A DNA stretch of 29,270 nucleotides from Candidatus Pelagibacter sp. (GTDB lineage Bacteria; Pseudomonadota; Alphaproteobacteria; Pelagibacterales; Pelagibacteraceae), in assembly GCA_028224115.1 (NCBI GenBank), contig JAOIVP010000008.1:1-29270 (forward strand), read 5' to 3'. Numbering within the stretch: position 1 is the stretch's first letter; each line of letters begins with the position of its first letter. A program made the translations under genes and the position numbers. Shown here in pieces: positions 9,037 through 16,644 of the stretch. Below the pieces are notes generated by a model that was not told where the DNA came from, did not search any database, and was given only the letters and a program-made list of their open reading frames with translations.

Positions 9037-9042
9037 ATTATA
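9037..9042 (-). promoter_or_regulatory. Possible -10 box for the TIGR03643-grxC unit
   Basis: Read on the minus strand this is a perfect TATAAT, about 50 bases before the ATG at 8984. The -35 position 17 bases upstream reads GGCTAA, a poor match. On the plus strand the overlapping bases 9036-9041 read TATTAT and could serve the divergent lysE-type gene, placing its transcript start near 9048. The assignment rests on these short matches alone. Confidence 0.27.
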
Positions 9043-9048
9043 TGTCCC

Positions 9049-9107
9049 GATAGTCCATCTTAGCCATCTTTAGCTCCCGGTTTTTTTGGACTATCTTCCT
9101 TAAGATG
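9049..9107 (+). promoter_or_regulatory. Candidate structured leader of the lysE-type gene (stem plus start-codon complement)
   Basis: Bases 9049-9057 (GATAGTCCA) and 9087-9095 (TGGACTATC) form a perfect 9-bp inverted repeat with a 29-base loop, ending nine bases before the ATG at 9105. The loop and its edge hold an imperfect tandem repeat, CCATCTTAGC then CCATCTTTAGC (9055-9074). Each copy contains CATCTT, the exact complement of AAGATG at 9102-9107, which includes the start codon. Pairing 9065-9070 with 9102-9107 while the stem holds would make an H-type pseudoknot over the start site. No Shine-Dalgarno sequence precedes the ATG. It matches no riboswitch class I can name. Confidence 0.38.
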
Positions 9108-9719
9108 TATCCTCTAAATTATTTTTTATTTTTACAAATAATTTTATTTTTATTTATAACACCAGGTACACCTAGAATTGTAATAATTTCATATTCAATG
9201 AATTATGGTGTTCAAAAATGTATTTGGACTGCTTTAGGAGATGTTACTGCAAATTTTATACAAGCAGCCTTAGTAATTTTTGTAATAGGATCTTTTTTTT
9301 CAGATAATCCAAATTTTTTAAATATTTTTAAGTGGGTTGGAGTAACTTATATTTTGTATCTTGCATATGATCTTTATAAATCAAAGCCAAAAGATATAAG
9401 TTCAGACAACATAACATCAAAAAGTATATTTTCTTTTTTTAGAGATGGTTTTTTAGTTGCAGGCACAAGTCCAAAAGCTTGGATGTTTTTTCCATTAATA
9501 TTTCCTCAGTTTATTGACTTTAATTCAAATTATATTGTTCAATTCTTTATTTTAATTACAACTTATGTAGTTTTAGATTTTTTATCTTTGATTGCTTATG
9601 CAGTGCTTGCAAGAAAACTTATTGTTTGGATTAAAGCCAACCCTAAAGTTATAAATACAATTTCAGCGTGCGTTTTAGTTATCATTGCTGGAATAATTGT
9701 TATTACACAACAATATTAA
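9105..9719 (+). CDS. LysE/RhtB-family amino acid exporter
   Basis: The 204-residue protein has the usual LysE/RhtB length and about six membrane segments. The N-terminal family block is FITPGTPRIVIISYSMNYG (residues 18-36), followed by WTALGDVTANFIQAAL. The second half holds GTSPKAWMFFPLIFPQF, the conserved central motif. Members export amino acids or related metabolites by proton exchange; the substrate here is not readable. The gene stands alone, and its leader contains a start-codon-complementary hairpin, suggesting translational control. No Shine-Dalgarno sequence precedes the start. Confidence 0.88.
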   Translation: MYPLNYFLFLQIILFLFITPGTPRIVIISYSMNYGVQKCIWTALGDVTANFIQAALVIFVIGSFFSDNPNFLNIFKWVGVTYILYLAYDLYKSKPKDISSDNITSKSIFSFFRDGFLVAGTSPKAWMFFPLIFPQFIDFNSNYIVQFFILITTYVVLDFLSLIAYAVLARKLIVWIKANPKVINTISACVLVIIAGIIVITQQY

Positions 9720-9745
9720 CTTATGTAGTTGGCACTTATTGCCCC

Positions 9746-9774
9746 TTGCAATGAGGTAAATTTCTTTATTTAAT
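9746..9774 (+). promoter_or_regulatory. Probable promoter of the first substrate-binding protein gene
   Basis: TTGCAA at 9746-9751 and TTTAAT at 9769-9774 are separated by 17 bases, giving a recognisable sigma-70-like pair in an otherwise poorly conserved 90-base gap. Downstream lie a 14-bp palindrome (ATTAATTAATTAAT, 9780-9793) and a strong Shine-Dalgarno GAGAGGA (9797-9803) six bases before the ATG at 9810. The same arrangement is seen before the other binding-protein gene near 24240-24300. Confidence 0.4.
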
Positions 9775-9809
9775 TGGTCATTAATTAATTAATAACGAGA
9801 GGAAATAAA

Positions 9810-11045
9810 ATGAAATTAAATAAAATTATATTAAGTTTTGTTTCTGCATTAGCAATTATATTATCTTCATCAGTTACATCTTTTGCAAAAGTTGTAGGTG
9901 ACAAGATAGTTTTAGGATCTGCTATTTCATTAACTGGTAAATACTCTTCTAATGGTGTTCATACTCAAAACGGTTATAACATGGCCGTTGATAGAATTAA
10001 CAGCATGGGTGGTATTAAAGTTGGTGGAAAAACTTACAAGTTTGAAATCATTTATTATGATGATGAGTCAAACCCTAAGAGAGCAGCGCAACTTGCAGAA
10101 AGATTAATCAAACAAGACGGCGTTGAGTATATGCTTGGCCCATACAGTTCAGGACTAACAAAAGCAATAGCTCCTGTAACAGAAAAATATGGTGTACCAA
10201 TGGTTGAAGCTAATGGTGCTTCAAGATCTTTGTTTACAAAAGGTTATAAATATCTTTTTGCAGTACTTGCACCAGCGAACTTATATCTTGATGTTGCTAT
10301 AGATCTAGCAGTTGAGAAAAATAATGGAAAACCAGTATCTGTAGCAATGGCATTTGAACAAGATGCATTTTCTCAAGATGTTAGATTGGGTGTTTTAGAT
10401 GCAATCAAAAGAACTGGATCTAAAAAAGTAATTGATGACAAGCTACCAAAAGAACTAAATGATATGGCAGCAACTTTAGCAAAAGTTAAAGCCGTAAAAC
10501 CAGATGTTCTTGTAGTGTCTGGTCATACAAAAGGTGCTTTAACAGCTATCAGACAGATTGCTGAAATGAAAGTTGATGTACCAATGCTTGCAATGACACA
10601 TTGTGATGCTGCGAAATTATCAAAACAACATGGTAGAAATTCTCAGTATGCATTATGTGCTTCACAATGGCATAAAACACTTACATATAAGGATGACTTT
10701 TTTAAAGACGGCATGACCTATGATGCTGACTTCACTAAAGAGTTTGGTTATGCACCTCCTTATCAAGCAGCTGAGTCTTCAGCGGCTTTATTGGTTTTTA
10801 AAGATGCATTTGAAAGAGCAAACTCTTTTGACAAAGTCAAAGTAAGAGACGCACTTGCTGATACTAATATGCAAACTTTTTATGGAAATATAAAATTTGC
10901 AGAAGGTGGTCAGAATGTTGATAAACCAATGGTGTTATTCCAAGTTATGTGTGATGGGGATAAATGTGAAAACAAAGTTGTAGCTCCTACTAAATGGGCA
11001 TCAGCTGAGTTGATACATCCAATTCCTTCTTGGTCAAAAAGATAA
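9810..11045 (+). CDS. ABC transporter substrate-binding protein, branched-chain amino acid type
   Basis: The 411-residue protein begins with a Sec signal peptide of about 26 residues (lysine start, hydrophobic core, SFA before the mature K27). The mature part has the Peripla_BP_6 fold of LivJ-like proteins, with GSAISLTGKYSSNGV at the first strand and MLGPYSSGLTKAI (near 108-120) lining the cleft. Four cysteines (C265, C283, C381, C386) lie in the C-terminal half and could form two disulfides. It binds its ligand in the periplasm and delivers it to the permease encoded next. The ligand could be an amino acid or a dicarboxylate. The terminator after it should let this gene be transcribed more than the permease genes. 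Confidence 0.88.
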   Translation: MKLNKIILSFVSALAIILSSSVTSFAKVVGDKIVLGSAISLTGKYSSNGVHTQNGYNMAVDRINSMGGIKVGGKTYKFEIIYYDDESNPKRAAQLAERLIKQDGVEYMLGPYSSGLTKAIAPVTEKYGVPMVEANGASRSLFTKGYKYLFAVLAPANLYLDVAIDLAVEKNNGKPVSVAMAFEQDAFSQDVRLGVLDAIKRTGSKKVIDDKLPKELNDMAATLAKVKAVKPDVLVVSGHTKGALTAIRQIAEMKVDVPMLAMTHCDAAKLSKQHGRNSQYALCASQWHKTLTYKDDFFKDGMTYDADFTKEFGYAPPYQAAESSAALLVFKDAFERANSFDKVKVRDALADTNMQTFYGNIKFAEGGQNVDKPMVLFQVMCDGDKCENKVVAPTKWASAELIHPIPSWSKR

Positions 11046-11059
11046 TATCTAAAAAACTT

Positions 11060-11090
11060 AAAATGCTCCCTGGTATTAGGGGGCATTTTT
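11060..11090 (+). terminator. Rho-independent terminator after the binding protein gene
   Basis: Bases 11060-11070 (AAAATGCTCCC) pair with 11079-11089 (GGGGGCATTTT), giving an 11-bp stem with one U-G pair and an 8-base loop, ended by a T run. It lies between a binding-protein gene and its permease operon, where a partial terminator commonly keeps binding protein in excess over membrane components. Confidence 0.75.
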
Positions 11091-11115
11091 ATATAGAAAG
11101 TTTCAATACAAAATT

Positions 11116-12009
11116 ATGGATCTACTTATATTTCAAGTACCAATATTAATGGTTCAAGCATCATTAGATGGAATATTGCTTGGAATTTTATTTGCACTTA
11201 TTGCTTATGGTATGGCTCTTCAATGGGGAGTAATGAATATAATTAATATTGCACAAGGAGATTTAGTAATTCTAGGTGGGTATATTACCTATTTTATGTA
11301 TCTATCAGGGATACACCCAGCTTTAGGTGTAATAGTTGCACCCGTTATAATGTATTTTGTTGGTGTTGGTCTCTATAAATTAGTCATTAACAAAGTTGTC
11401 GATAGAGACCTGTTTATCTCAATACTTGCAACATTTGGCATAAGTATACTGTTTATGCAGTTAATGAACTTTGCATTTGGTGCAGACGTAGTGCTTGCAA
11501 ACTCAGAGTTTGGTACAACAATGTTGTTTAATAATTCAGTAACATTGCCTAATTCAAAAATATTTTCAGCCATTATTAGTATTATTTTTGCAATTGGTCT
11601 TGTTATTTACATGAAAAAATCAAAATTAGGTCGTGCAATTAGAGCAACAGCTCAAAATGCTAGAGCTGCAAAAATATTAGGCGTTGATACAGAAAAAGTT
11701 TATGCAGCTACATTTGGAATTAATGCAGCGCTTTGTGGTGTAGCAGGTGCATTAGTTGCTATTACATTTACAATTCATCCGTATATGGGATTACCGTACA
11801 CAATAAGATCTTTTATGATTGTTATTATTGCAGGACTTGGAAATTTACCTGGTGTTGCAGTTTCGGGTATGGGTCTTGGAGTATTTGAAGAATTTGCAGA
11901 TTATATTCTTGGAACAGAATTTAGAATTGGCTCTGTTTTTATGTTGTTAGTTTTAATTTTAGTTTATCGAAGATTTAAACTTTCTAGAAAAAGAGAATAT
12001 TTAAAATGA
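11116..12009 (+). CDS. livH: LivH-type ABC permease subunit
   Basis: This 297-residue protein has about eight membrane segments. Family blocks include LDGILLGILFALIAYGMAL and NIINIAQGDLVILGGY near the N terminus, and GRAIRATAQNARAAKILGV, the cytoplasmic coupling loop facing the ATPase (near 174-192). A C-terminal IIAGLGNLPG motif follows. Together with LivM it forms the membrane channel of a hydrophobic/branched-chain amino acid type importer. Its stop overlaps the livM start by four bases. The name marks the family; the substrate is not established. Confidence 0.92.
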   Translation: MDLLIFQVPILMVQASLDGILLGILFALIAYGMALQWGVMNIINIAQGDLVILGGYITYFMYLSGIHPALGVIVAPVIMYFVGVGLYKLVINKVVDRDLFISILATFGISILFMQLMNFAFGADVVLANSEFGTTMLFNNSVTLPNSKIFSAIISIIFAIGLVIYMKKSKLGRAIRATAQNARAAKILGVDTEKVYAATFGINAALCGVAGALVAITFTIHPYMGLPYTIRSFMIVIIAGLGNLPGVAVSGMGLGVFEEFADYILGTEFRIGSVFMLLVLILVYRRFKLSRKREYLK

Positions 12010-13058
12010 AAAATAATAATATTATTTTATACGCTGCAATATTAATTTTTGGAGTAGTTGCACCATTTTTACTACCAGCTTTTAAAGTTCAGTTATCAAT
12101 TTTGTGTATTCTAATTGTTTTAGCTTTGACTTGGAATATTCAAGGTGGTGAAATGGGCTATAACACTTTTGGAAATATTCTATTTTATGGTCTAGGAATG
12201 TATCTCTGTGCTTCTGTTCAAGTAGGTATGTTTTTTCCTTTAGCAGAATGGACAGAAAGTGGAGGTGAAAAAACTTTTGTTCATACACCTATTCAATTTT
12301 TCCAAGGTATGGCGGTCGGACTTTTAGTGGCAGCTATAGTTCCAACAATTGTTGCAGGTCTAATTGGTTATGCAATTCTAGGATTGAGAGGACATTATTT
12401 TGCAATCTGTACATTAGGCTTAGGAGTGGCTGCAGGAGAAATTTCTGGTGGAATAGAAATTATTGGAGCTGGTCAAGGATTTACAACTCCTCCTTTTCCT
12501 AAAGTTGGAGATCTCGAAGCAAGGGGAGAATTTTTTTATTTTTTAAGTTTCATAGTCTTAGTACTGACTTTTATAACTGTTAAATCAATTTACTCTACTC
12601 GATTTAAATTAATTCTAAATGCTATTAGAGATAATGAGGACAAAGCTGAAGCAATGGGAATTGAAACTATGAAGTATAAAATCATTGGTTGGATGATATC
12701 AGCTTTCTTTTGTGGTTTAGCTGGAGGGATTATGGGAGGATTAGTTGGATATATCGATTCAACTGATGTTGCATTTGATGGAAGAGAGATGGGTGTGTTC
12801 ATGGTTTTGATGGCAATTTTAGGTGGTAAAGGAACTTTATGGGGACCAGTTATTGGAGCAACTATATTTCATATTTTTAAAGAAGGTTTTTGGACCTTCT
12901 TCTTAGGTTGGCAGTACGTAGCTCTTGGGGTTTTAATTGTTGTGATAGTAATTTATTTCCCAGAGGGAATAATGGGCTGGTTAAGAGAAAAATACCCTGA
13001 AAGATTTGGTGAAGTTGTAGATGAAGCTGATCGAAAAGCACAGGTAGAACTTAAATGA
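12006..13058 (+). CDS. livM: LivM-type ABC permease subunit
   Basis: The 350-residue polytopic protein carries LivM landmarks: LTWNIQGGEMGYNTFGNI (near 41-58), LRGHYFAICTLGLGVAAGE, the coupling loop LNAIRDNEDKAEAMGI (near 199-214) and AILGGKGTLWGPVIGA. It pairs with LivH in the inner membrane. A hydrophilic insertion between the second and third membrane regions (around WTESGGEKTFVHTP) probably faces the periplasm. It overlaps livH and livG by four bases each. Confidence 0.92.
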   Translation: MKNNNIILYAAILIFGVVAPFLLPAFKVQLSILCILIVLALTWNIQGGEMGYNTFGNILFYGLGMYLCASVQVGMFFPLAEWTESGGEKTFVHTPIQFFQGMAVGLLVAAIVPTIVAGLIGYAILGLRGHYFAICTLGLGVAAGEISGGIEIIGAGQGFTTPPFPKVGDLEARGEFFYFLSFIVLVLTFITVKSIYSTRFKLILNAIRDNEDKAEAMGIETMKYKIIGWMISAFFCGLAGGIMGGLVGYIDSTDVAFDGREMGVFMVLMAILGGKGTLWGPVIGATIFHIFKEGFWTFFLGWQYVALGVLIVVIVIYFPEGIMGWLREKYPERFGEVVDEADRKAQVELK

Positions 13059-13795
13059 GTATTTTAGAAGTTAGTAATGTAAGTAAATCATTTGGTGGCG
13101 TTAAAGCTAATGTAGATATTTCAATGAATGTTGAAAAAGGAAAGATTGTAGGTCTAATTGGACCTAATGGATCAGGCAAAACAACTTTATTCAACTCTAT
13201 TGTTGGAACTTATCCAATCGATAATGGTTCTATTAAATTTAATGGTAAGGAAGTGTCTGAGTTACCAGTTCCAGTTATTGCAAAACTAGGCTTATTAAGA
13301 ACTTTTCAGCAAACTCGAATTTATGGAAAACTAAACTGTGTAGAGAATATGCTTATCAGTCATAAAGACAGTGATGCAAATATAATGACTATCTTTTCAA
13401 AAATTCCAAAAAATCTTACTGAAAGAGCAGAAAATTTATTAAATTTTGTTGGCTTATTCCAAAAAAGAAAGTTGAGAGCTGGAGACTTATCATTTGGACA
13501 GCAAAAATTACTAGAACTTGCTATGGCATTAATGAATGAACCAGAAATGTTGTTATTAGATGAACCAACTGCAGGAATTAACCCAACATTGATTAATGGA
13601 ATTATAGATAGATTGATTAAAGTAAACCAAGATTTTGGAATAACTCTTTTAGTAATTGAACATAATATGAGAGTTATCATGCAATTAGCAGAAGATATTT
13701 TTTGTTTGGCTCATGGTAAAATGTTAGCTTATGGATCTCCAGATGAAATTAAAAATGATAAACGCGTGATTGATGCGTATTTAGGAGCACAATAA
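13055..13795 (+). CDS. livG: LivG-type ABC transporter ATPase
   Basis: The 246-residue ATPase has Walker A GPNGSGKT at residues 36-43, a signature LSFGQ at 145-149 and Walker B MLLLDE at 165-170, followed by PTAG and an H-loop in VIEHNM. A serine-phenylalanine pair in the signature, in place of SGG, is common in LivG proteins. It powers import with LivF. The GTFQQT-like Q-loop region (RTFQQTRIY) is intact. The stop overlaps the livF start by one base. Confidence 0.93.
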   Translation: MSILEVSNVSKSFGGVKANVDISMNVEKGKIVGLIGPNGSGKTTLFNSIVGTYPIDNGSIKFNGKEVSELPVPVIAKLGLLRTFQQTRIYGKLNCVENMLISHKDSDANIMTIFSKIPKNLTERAENLLNFVGLFQKRKLRAGDLSFGQQKLLELAMALMNEPEMLLLDEPTAGINPTLINGIIDRLIKVNQDFGITLLVIEHNMRVIMQLAEDIFCLAHGKMLAYGSPDEIKNDKRVIDAYLGAQ

Positions 13796-14580
13796 TGTCA
13801 AATCAATATGAAGTTTTAGGAAAAGCTCCAACAGCTGATGATTTAAAAAAATTATCACCAGAAGAAATACATTTAACGATTAAAGGTTTAAATGCAGGTT
13901 ATGGTAAAATGGAAATTTTGCATAATTTTGATTTGTTTGTTAATAAAGCTCAGTCTCTATGTTTGATTGGACCAAACGGTGCAGGTAAATCGACAATACT
14001 TCATTCAATATATGGATTTACAAATATATTTTCAGGACAAATAGAAATTGAAGGAAAAGAAATTACAAATTTATCACCTGCTGAAAAATTAAAATCTGTT
14101 GGTATAGCGTATATCCTTCAAGACAACTCAGTTTTTCCTGACATGACTGTAGAAGAGAATTTATTAATGGGTGGATATATAAAAGATAAAACTGATGAGT
14201 CTTACGAAGAAGCAGAAAAAATTTTTGAAAAATATGAAAGATTAAGAAATAGAAGAAATCAACCTGCGAAAGTTTTATCTGGTGGAGAGCGAAGATTGTT
14301 AGAAATATCAAGAGCTCTTGTTATGAAGCCATCAGTATTATTGGTTGATGAACCTTCAATTGGATTAGAACCAAGATATATAGATATGGTTTTTGAAATC
14401 TTAAAAGATCTTCAGTATAACGAAAAAAAAACAATTATACTTGTTGAGCAAAATGCAAAAAAAGGTTTAGAGTTTGCAGATATTGGTTATGTTTTAGTTT
14501 CAGGTCAAACAGCAATTGCTGGTAAAGGGGATGATTTATTAAATAATCCTGATGTTGGCAGACTATTCCTTGGTGGTTAA
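13795..14580 (+). CDS. livF: LivF-type ABC transporter ATPase with N-terminal extension
   Basis: The 261-residue protein has Walker A GPNGAGKS (59-66), signature LSGGERRLLEI and Walker B VLLVDEPSIGLEP, all intact. It is longer than typical LivF (about 235 residues) because some 26 polar residues precede the ATPase domain, including DDLKKLSPEEIH. The ATG at 13795 overlaps the livG stop, which supports this start; the extension is not an artefact of choosing an upstream codon. Its role is unknown. The TAA overlaps the azlC ATG by one base. Confidence 0.92.
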   Translation: MSNQYEVLGKAPTADDLKKLSPEEIHLTIKGLNAGYGKMEILHNFDLFVNKAQSLCLIGPNGAGKSTILHSIYGFTNIFSGQIEIEGKEITNLSPAEKLKSVGIAYILQDNSVFPDMTVEENLLMGGYIKDKTDESYEEAEKIFEKYERLRNRRNQPAKVLSGGERRLLEISRALVMKPSVLLVDEPSIGLEPRYIDMVFEILKDLQYNEKKTIILVEQNAKKGLEFADIGYVLVSGQTAIAGKGDDLLNNPDVGRLFLGG

Positions 14581-15284
14581 TGATTAATAAAGATTTTTTC
14601 TTTAAGGGATTTAAATCTATTTTAGCTCCTGATAGTCCGGCCATAGCACTTGGTTGTTGTTTTATCGCAATCGGAGCACTTCTCAAAAACTTAGGATTTA
14701 ATATTCAAGAAAGCATATTTTCTACAATGCTAACATATGCTTTGCCCGGCTCATTAGTAATGGCAGAGTCATTATTAGTTGGAGCATCTTTGCTAAATAT
14801 ATTTTTAGCAGTTTGGTTTGTAAATGCTCGGTTATATCCAATGACAGTCTCTTTATTCCCGCTAATGATGCACAAAAATCAACCAAGATGGAAATATTAT
14901 TTCTCATGTCATTTTATAGCAGTGTCAGCATGGCTAATAATGAAAAGTAATTACAAGAATATTGAAAAGAAACATAGAATTGACTTTTGGATTGGTATTG
15001 GTTCAGCAACATGGACTACAGCAGTAATTGGTACAATAATTGGATTTTATGCATCTGATTATTTAGATAAAAATATGATGATGGGTTTAGCAATTTTAAA
15101 CCCAATTTATTTTTTGTGTATGATGGTTGGAGCAATGAAAACTATTCAAATTGCATCAGCAGTAATATTAGGTTTAACGTTGGGACCAATATTTTATTTT
15201 TTATCTCCCGAGTGGTCAATTTTACTTGGAGGATTTGTTGGTGGAACTATTGCTTACTTTATAGGAGAGCTAAATGTCAGTTAG
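14580..15284 (+). CDS. azlC: AzlC-family permease, large subunit of an AzlCD exporter
   Basis: The 234-residue membrane protein matches AzlC in length and blocks: SPAIALGCCFIAIGALLKNLG near the N terminus, TYALPGSLVMAESLL (near 52-66) and VNARLYPMTVSLFPLM (near 80-95). AzlC with AzlD forms an exporter known for branched-chain amino acids and analogues. The pair sits inside an operon with an ABC importer and a glutarate hydroxylase, so it may balance uptake by exporting a surplus product. Coupled to livF by a one-base overlap and to azlD by an 11-base overlap. Confidence 0.9.
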   Translation: MINKDFFFKGFKSILAPDSPAIALGCCFIAIGALLKNLGFNIQESIFSTMLTYALPGSLVMAESLLVGASLLNIFLAVWFVNARLYPMTVSLFPLMMHKNQPRWKYYFSCHFIAVSAWLIMKSNYKNIEKKHRIDFWIGIGSATWTTAVIGTIIGFYASDYLDKNMMMGLAILNPIYFLCMMVGAMKTIQIASAVILGLTLGPIFYFLSPEWSILLGGFVGGTIAYFIGELNVS

Positions 15285-15597
15285 TGTAGTATTTGCAATT
15301 TTAGTAACATCATTAGCCACTTTTTCTTCTAGATTTTTGGGAGTAGTTTCCTCAGAAGGAATAAAAGAAACTTCAAAATTATTTAAATGGTTTAATTGTT
15401 TAGCTTATTCAACTTTAGCAGCGTTAATTGCTCGAACAATTATTTTTCCTGTGGGCGTATTATCTGATGCAAGCTATTTAAATAGAGCAACAGTAGTATT
15501 ATTTTGCTTAATTATATTCTTTATATCTAAAAGAAATTTCGTTTATCCAACAGTTATTTCTGCTATAATGATGGCAATACTGAGTGAGTATTTATAA
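15274..15597 (+). CDS. azlD: AzlD-family permease, small subunit
   Basis: This 107-residue protein has about four membrane segments and the AzlD features SRFLGVV near residue 20, LAYSTLAALIARTI and a final helix after VYPTVISA. It is the obligatory small partner of AzlC. The start lies inside the end of azlC (11-base overlap), and its stop overlaps the glaH start by one base. Confidence 0.87.
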   Translation: MSVSVVFAILVTSLATFSSRFLGVVSSEGIKETSKLFKWFNCLAYSTLAALIARTIIFPVGVLSDASYLNRATVVLFCLIIFFISKRNFVYPTVISAIMMAILSEYL

Positions 15598-16514
15598 TGA
15601 AAAATATTTCTGGTTTAGTAATTTCAGAACACAATAAATCGAAAAGAATAATTAATATAGAAATAGAAGATGATATTATTAATAAATTAATATTTCCTTT
15701 CAATAAATTTGATTTGACTGCATTAGAACTTAAACCCTTTACTAGATTTACAATTGCAAAAAGTTTAGATGATTTAACAGAAAATAAACTTAGTAAATTA
15801 ATGAACTCAATAATAAGAGATAGATTTACGGGATGTTTTGTAATAGGTCCAAAAAATATTTCTTCAAATATAAACGATGAATTTTTAGTAAAACTCTCTA
15901 CAGCTATTGCACATTTAATTGGTATTCCTAATCATGACAGTATGGCAGGAAAATATTATGCAAGATTTGTTGTTAAACATGAAGATAGTAGTGACTCGTA
16001 TTTAAGAAAAGCCTATAGAAATATGGATTTACATACAGATGGAACTTATGTCAAAGAAGTTACTGATTGGTTATTAATGACTAAAATTGATGAGCAGAAT
16101 GTAGAAGGTGGAGAAACTGCAATGTTACACCTTGATGATTGGGAACATTGTGATGATTTATATAATGATCCAATAGGCAAACAAAATTTTACATGGGGAT
16201 CTCCAAAAAGTAAAAATATAGATTATAAAGTTGAACATCCCATTTTTTCTTCTGATGAAAATGGTAAACCTAAAATTTCCTATATTGACCAATTTCCTGA
16301 GCCTAAGAATATGGAACAAGGTAACTTTTTGCAGAGACTATCCGATGCTTTAGAGGAAAGTAAAAACAAGACCATTACAAAACTACCAATTGGGTCTTCA
16401 ATAATCGCTAATAATTATTTTTGGCTTCATGGAAGACAACCATTTATTGAAAATAAAAATTTATTAAGAGAATTACTTAGAATTAGAGGCAAATTTCCTA
16501 TAAATTTTAATTAA
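15597..16514 (+). CDS. glaH: Glutarate 2-hydroxylase (CsiD/GlaH), Fe(II)/2-oxoglutarate dioxygenase
   Basis: The 305-residue protein resembles E. coli CsiD/GlaH along its whole length. Shared blocks are TAIAHLIG, GKYYARFVVK, SDSYLRKAYR, MDLHTDGTYV, MTKIDEQN, HLDDWEH, YIDQFPEPK and FWLHGR. The Fe(II) ligands are His146 and Asp148 in HTD and His278 in LHG; Arg295 and Arg297 match the arginines that bind 2-oxoglutarate and substrate. GlaH oxidises glutarate to L-2-hydroxyglutarate with decarboxylation of 2-oxoglutarate, in the lysine-cadaverine-glutarate route. The usual partner LhgO is not in the window. Overlap with azlD makes it the last gene of a seven-gene transport operon, linking that transporter to glutarate or a precursor. 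Confidence 0.92.
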   Translation: MKNISGLVISEHNKSKRIINIEIEDDIINKLIFPFNKFDLTALELKPFTRFTIAKSLDDLTENKLSKLMNSIIRDRFTGCFVIGPKNISSNINDEFLVKLSTAIAHLIGIPNHDSMAGKYYARFVVKHEDSSDSYLRKAYRNMDLHTDGTYVKEVTDWLLMTKIDEQNVEGGETAMLHLDDWEHCDDLYNDPIGKQNFTWGSPKSKNIDYKVEHPIFSSDENGKPKISYIDQFPEPKNMEQGNFLQRLSDALEESKNKTITKLPIGSSIIANNYFWLHGRQPFIENKNLLRELLRIRGKFPINFN

Positions 16515-16644
16515 AATTAGTAAATTTAAGAGTGTTGTATTTTTGCAATAGTTTGAATAAATGATGTAAATATGCTATTTTTTTACTAATTAATTGGCAA
16601 AACATGTTATTAACGCCCATTAACTTATATATAAGGATTCGAAT
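16515..16644 (+). promoter_or_regulatory. Intergenic leader of the putative outer-membrane protein gene
   Basis: This 130-base gap is the longest in the window. It carries AAGGA at 16633-16637, seven bases before the ATG, as Shine-Dalgarno. TTGCAA at 16543-16548 could be a -35 box with only weak -10 candidates 17 bases on (GTAAAT). No terminator for the preceding operon and no clear stem are visible. A promoter is expected here because the downstream gene ends in its own strong terminator. Confidence 0.3.

Noticed and set aside
9064..9095. The hairpin and T run before the lysE-type gene as a terminator or attenuator
   Set aside because: The T run (9081-9087) is inside the loop and not after the stem, and no GC-rich stem directly precedes it, so intrinsic termination is unlikely.
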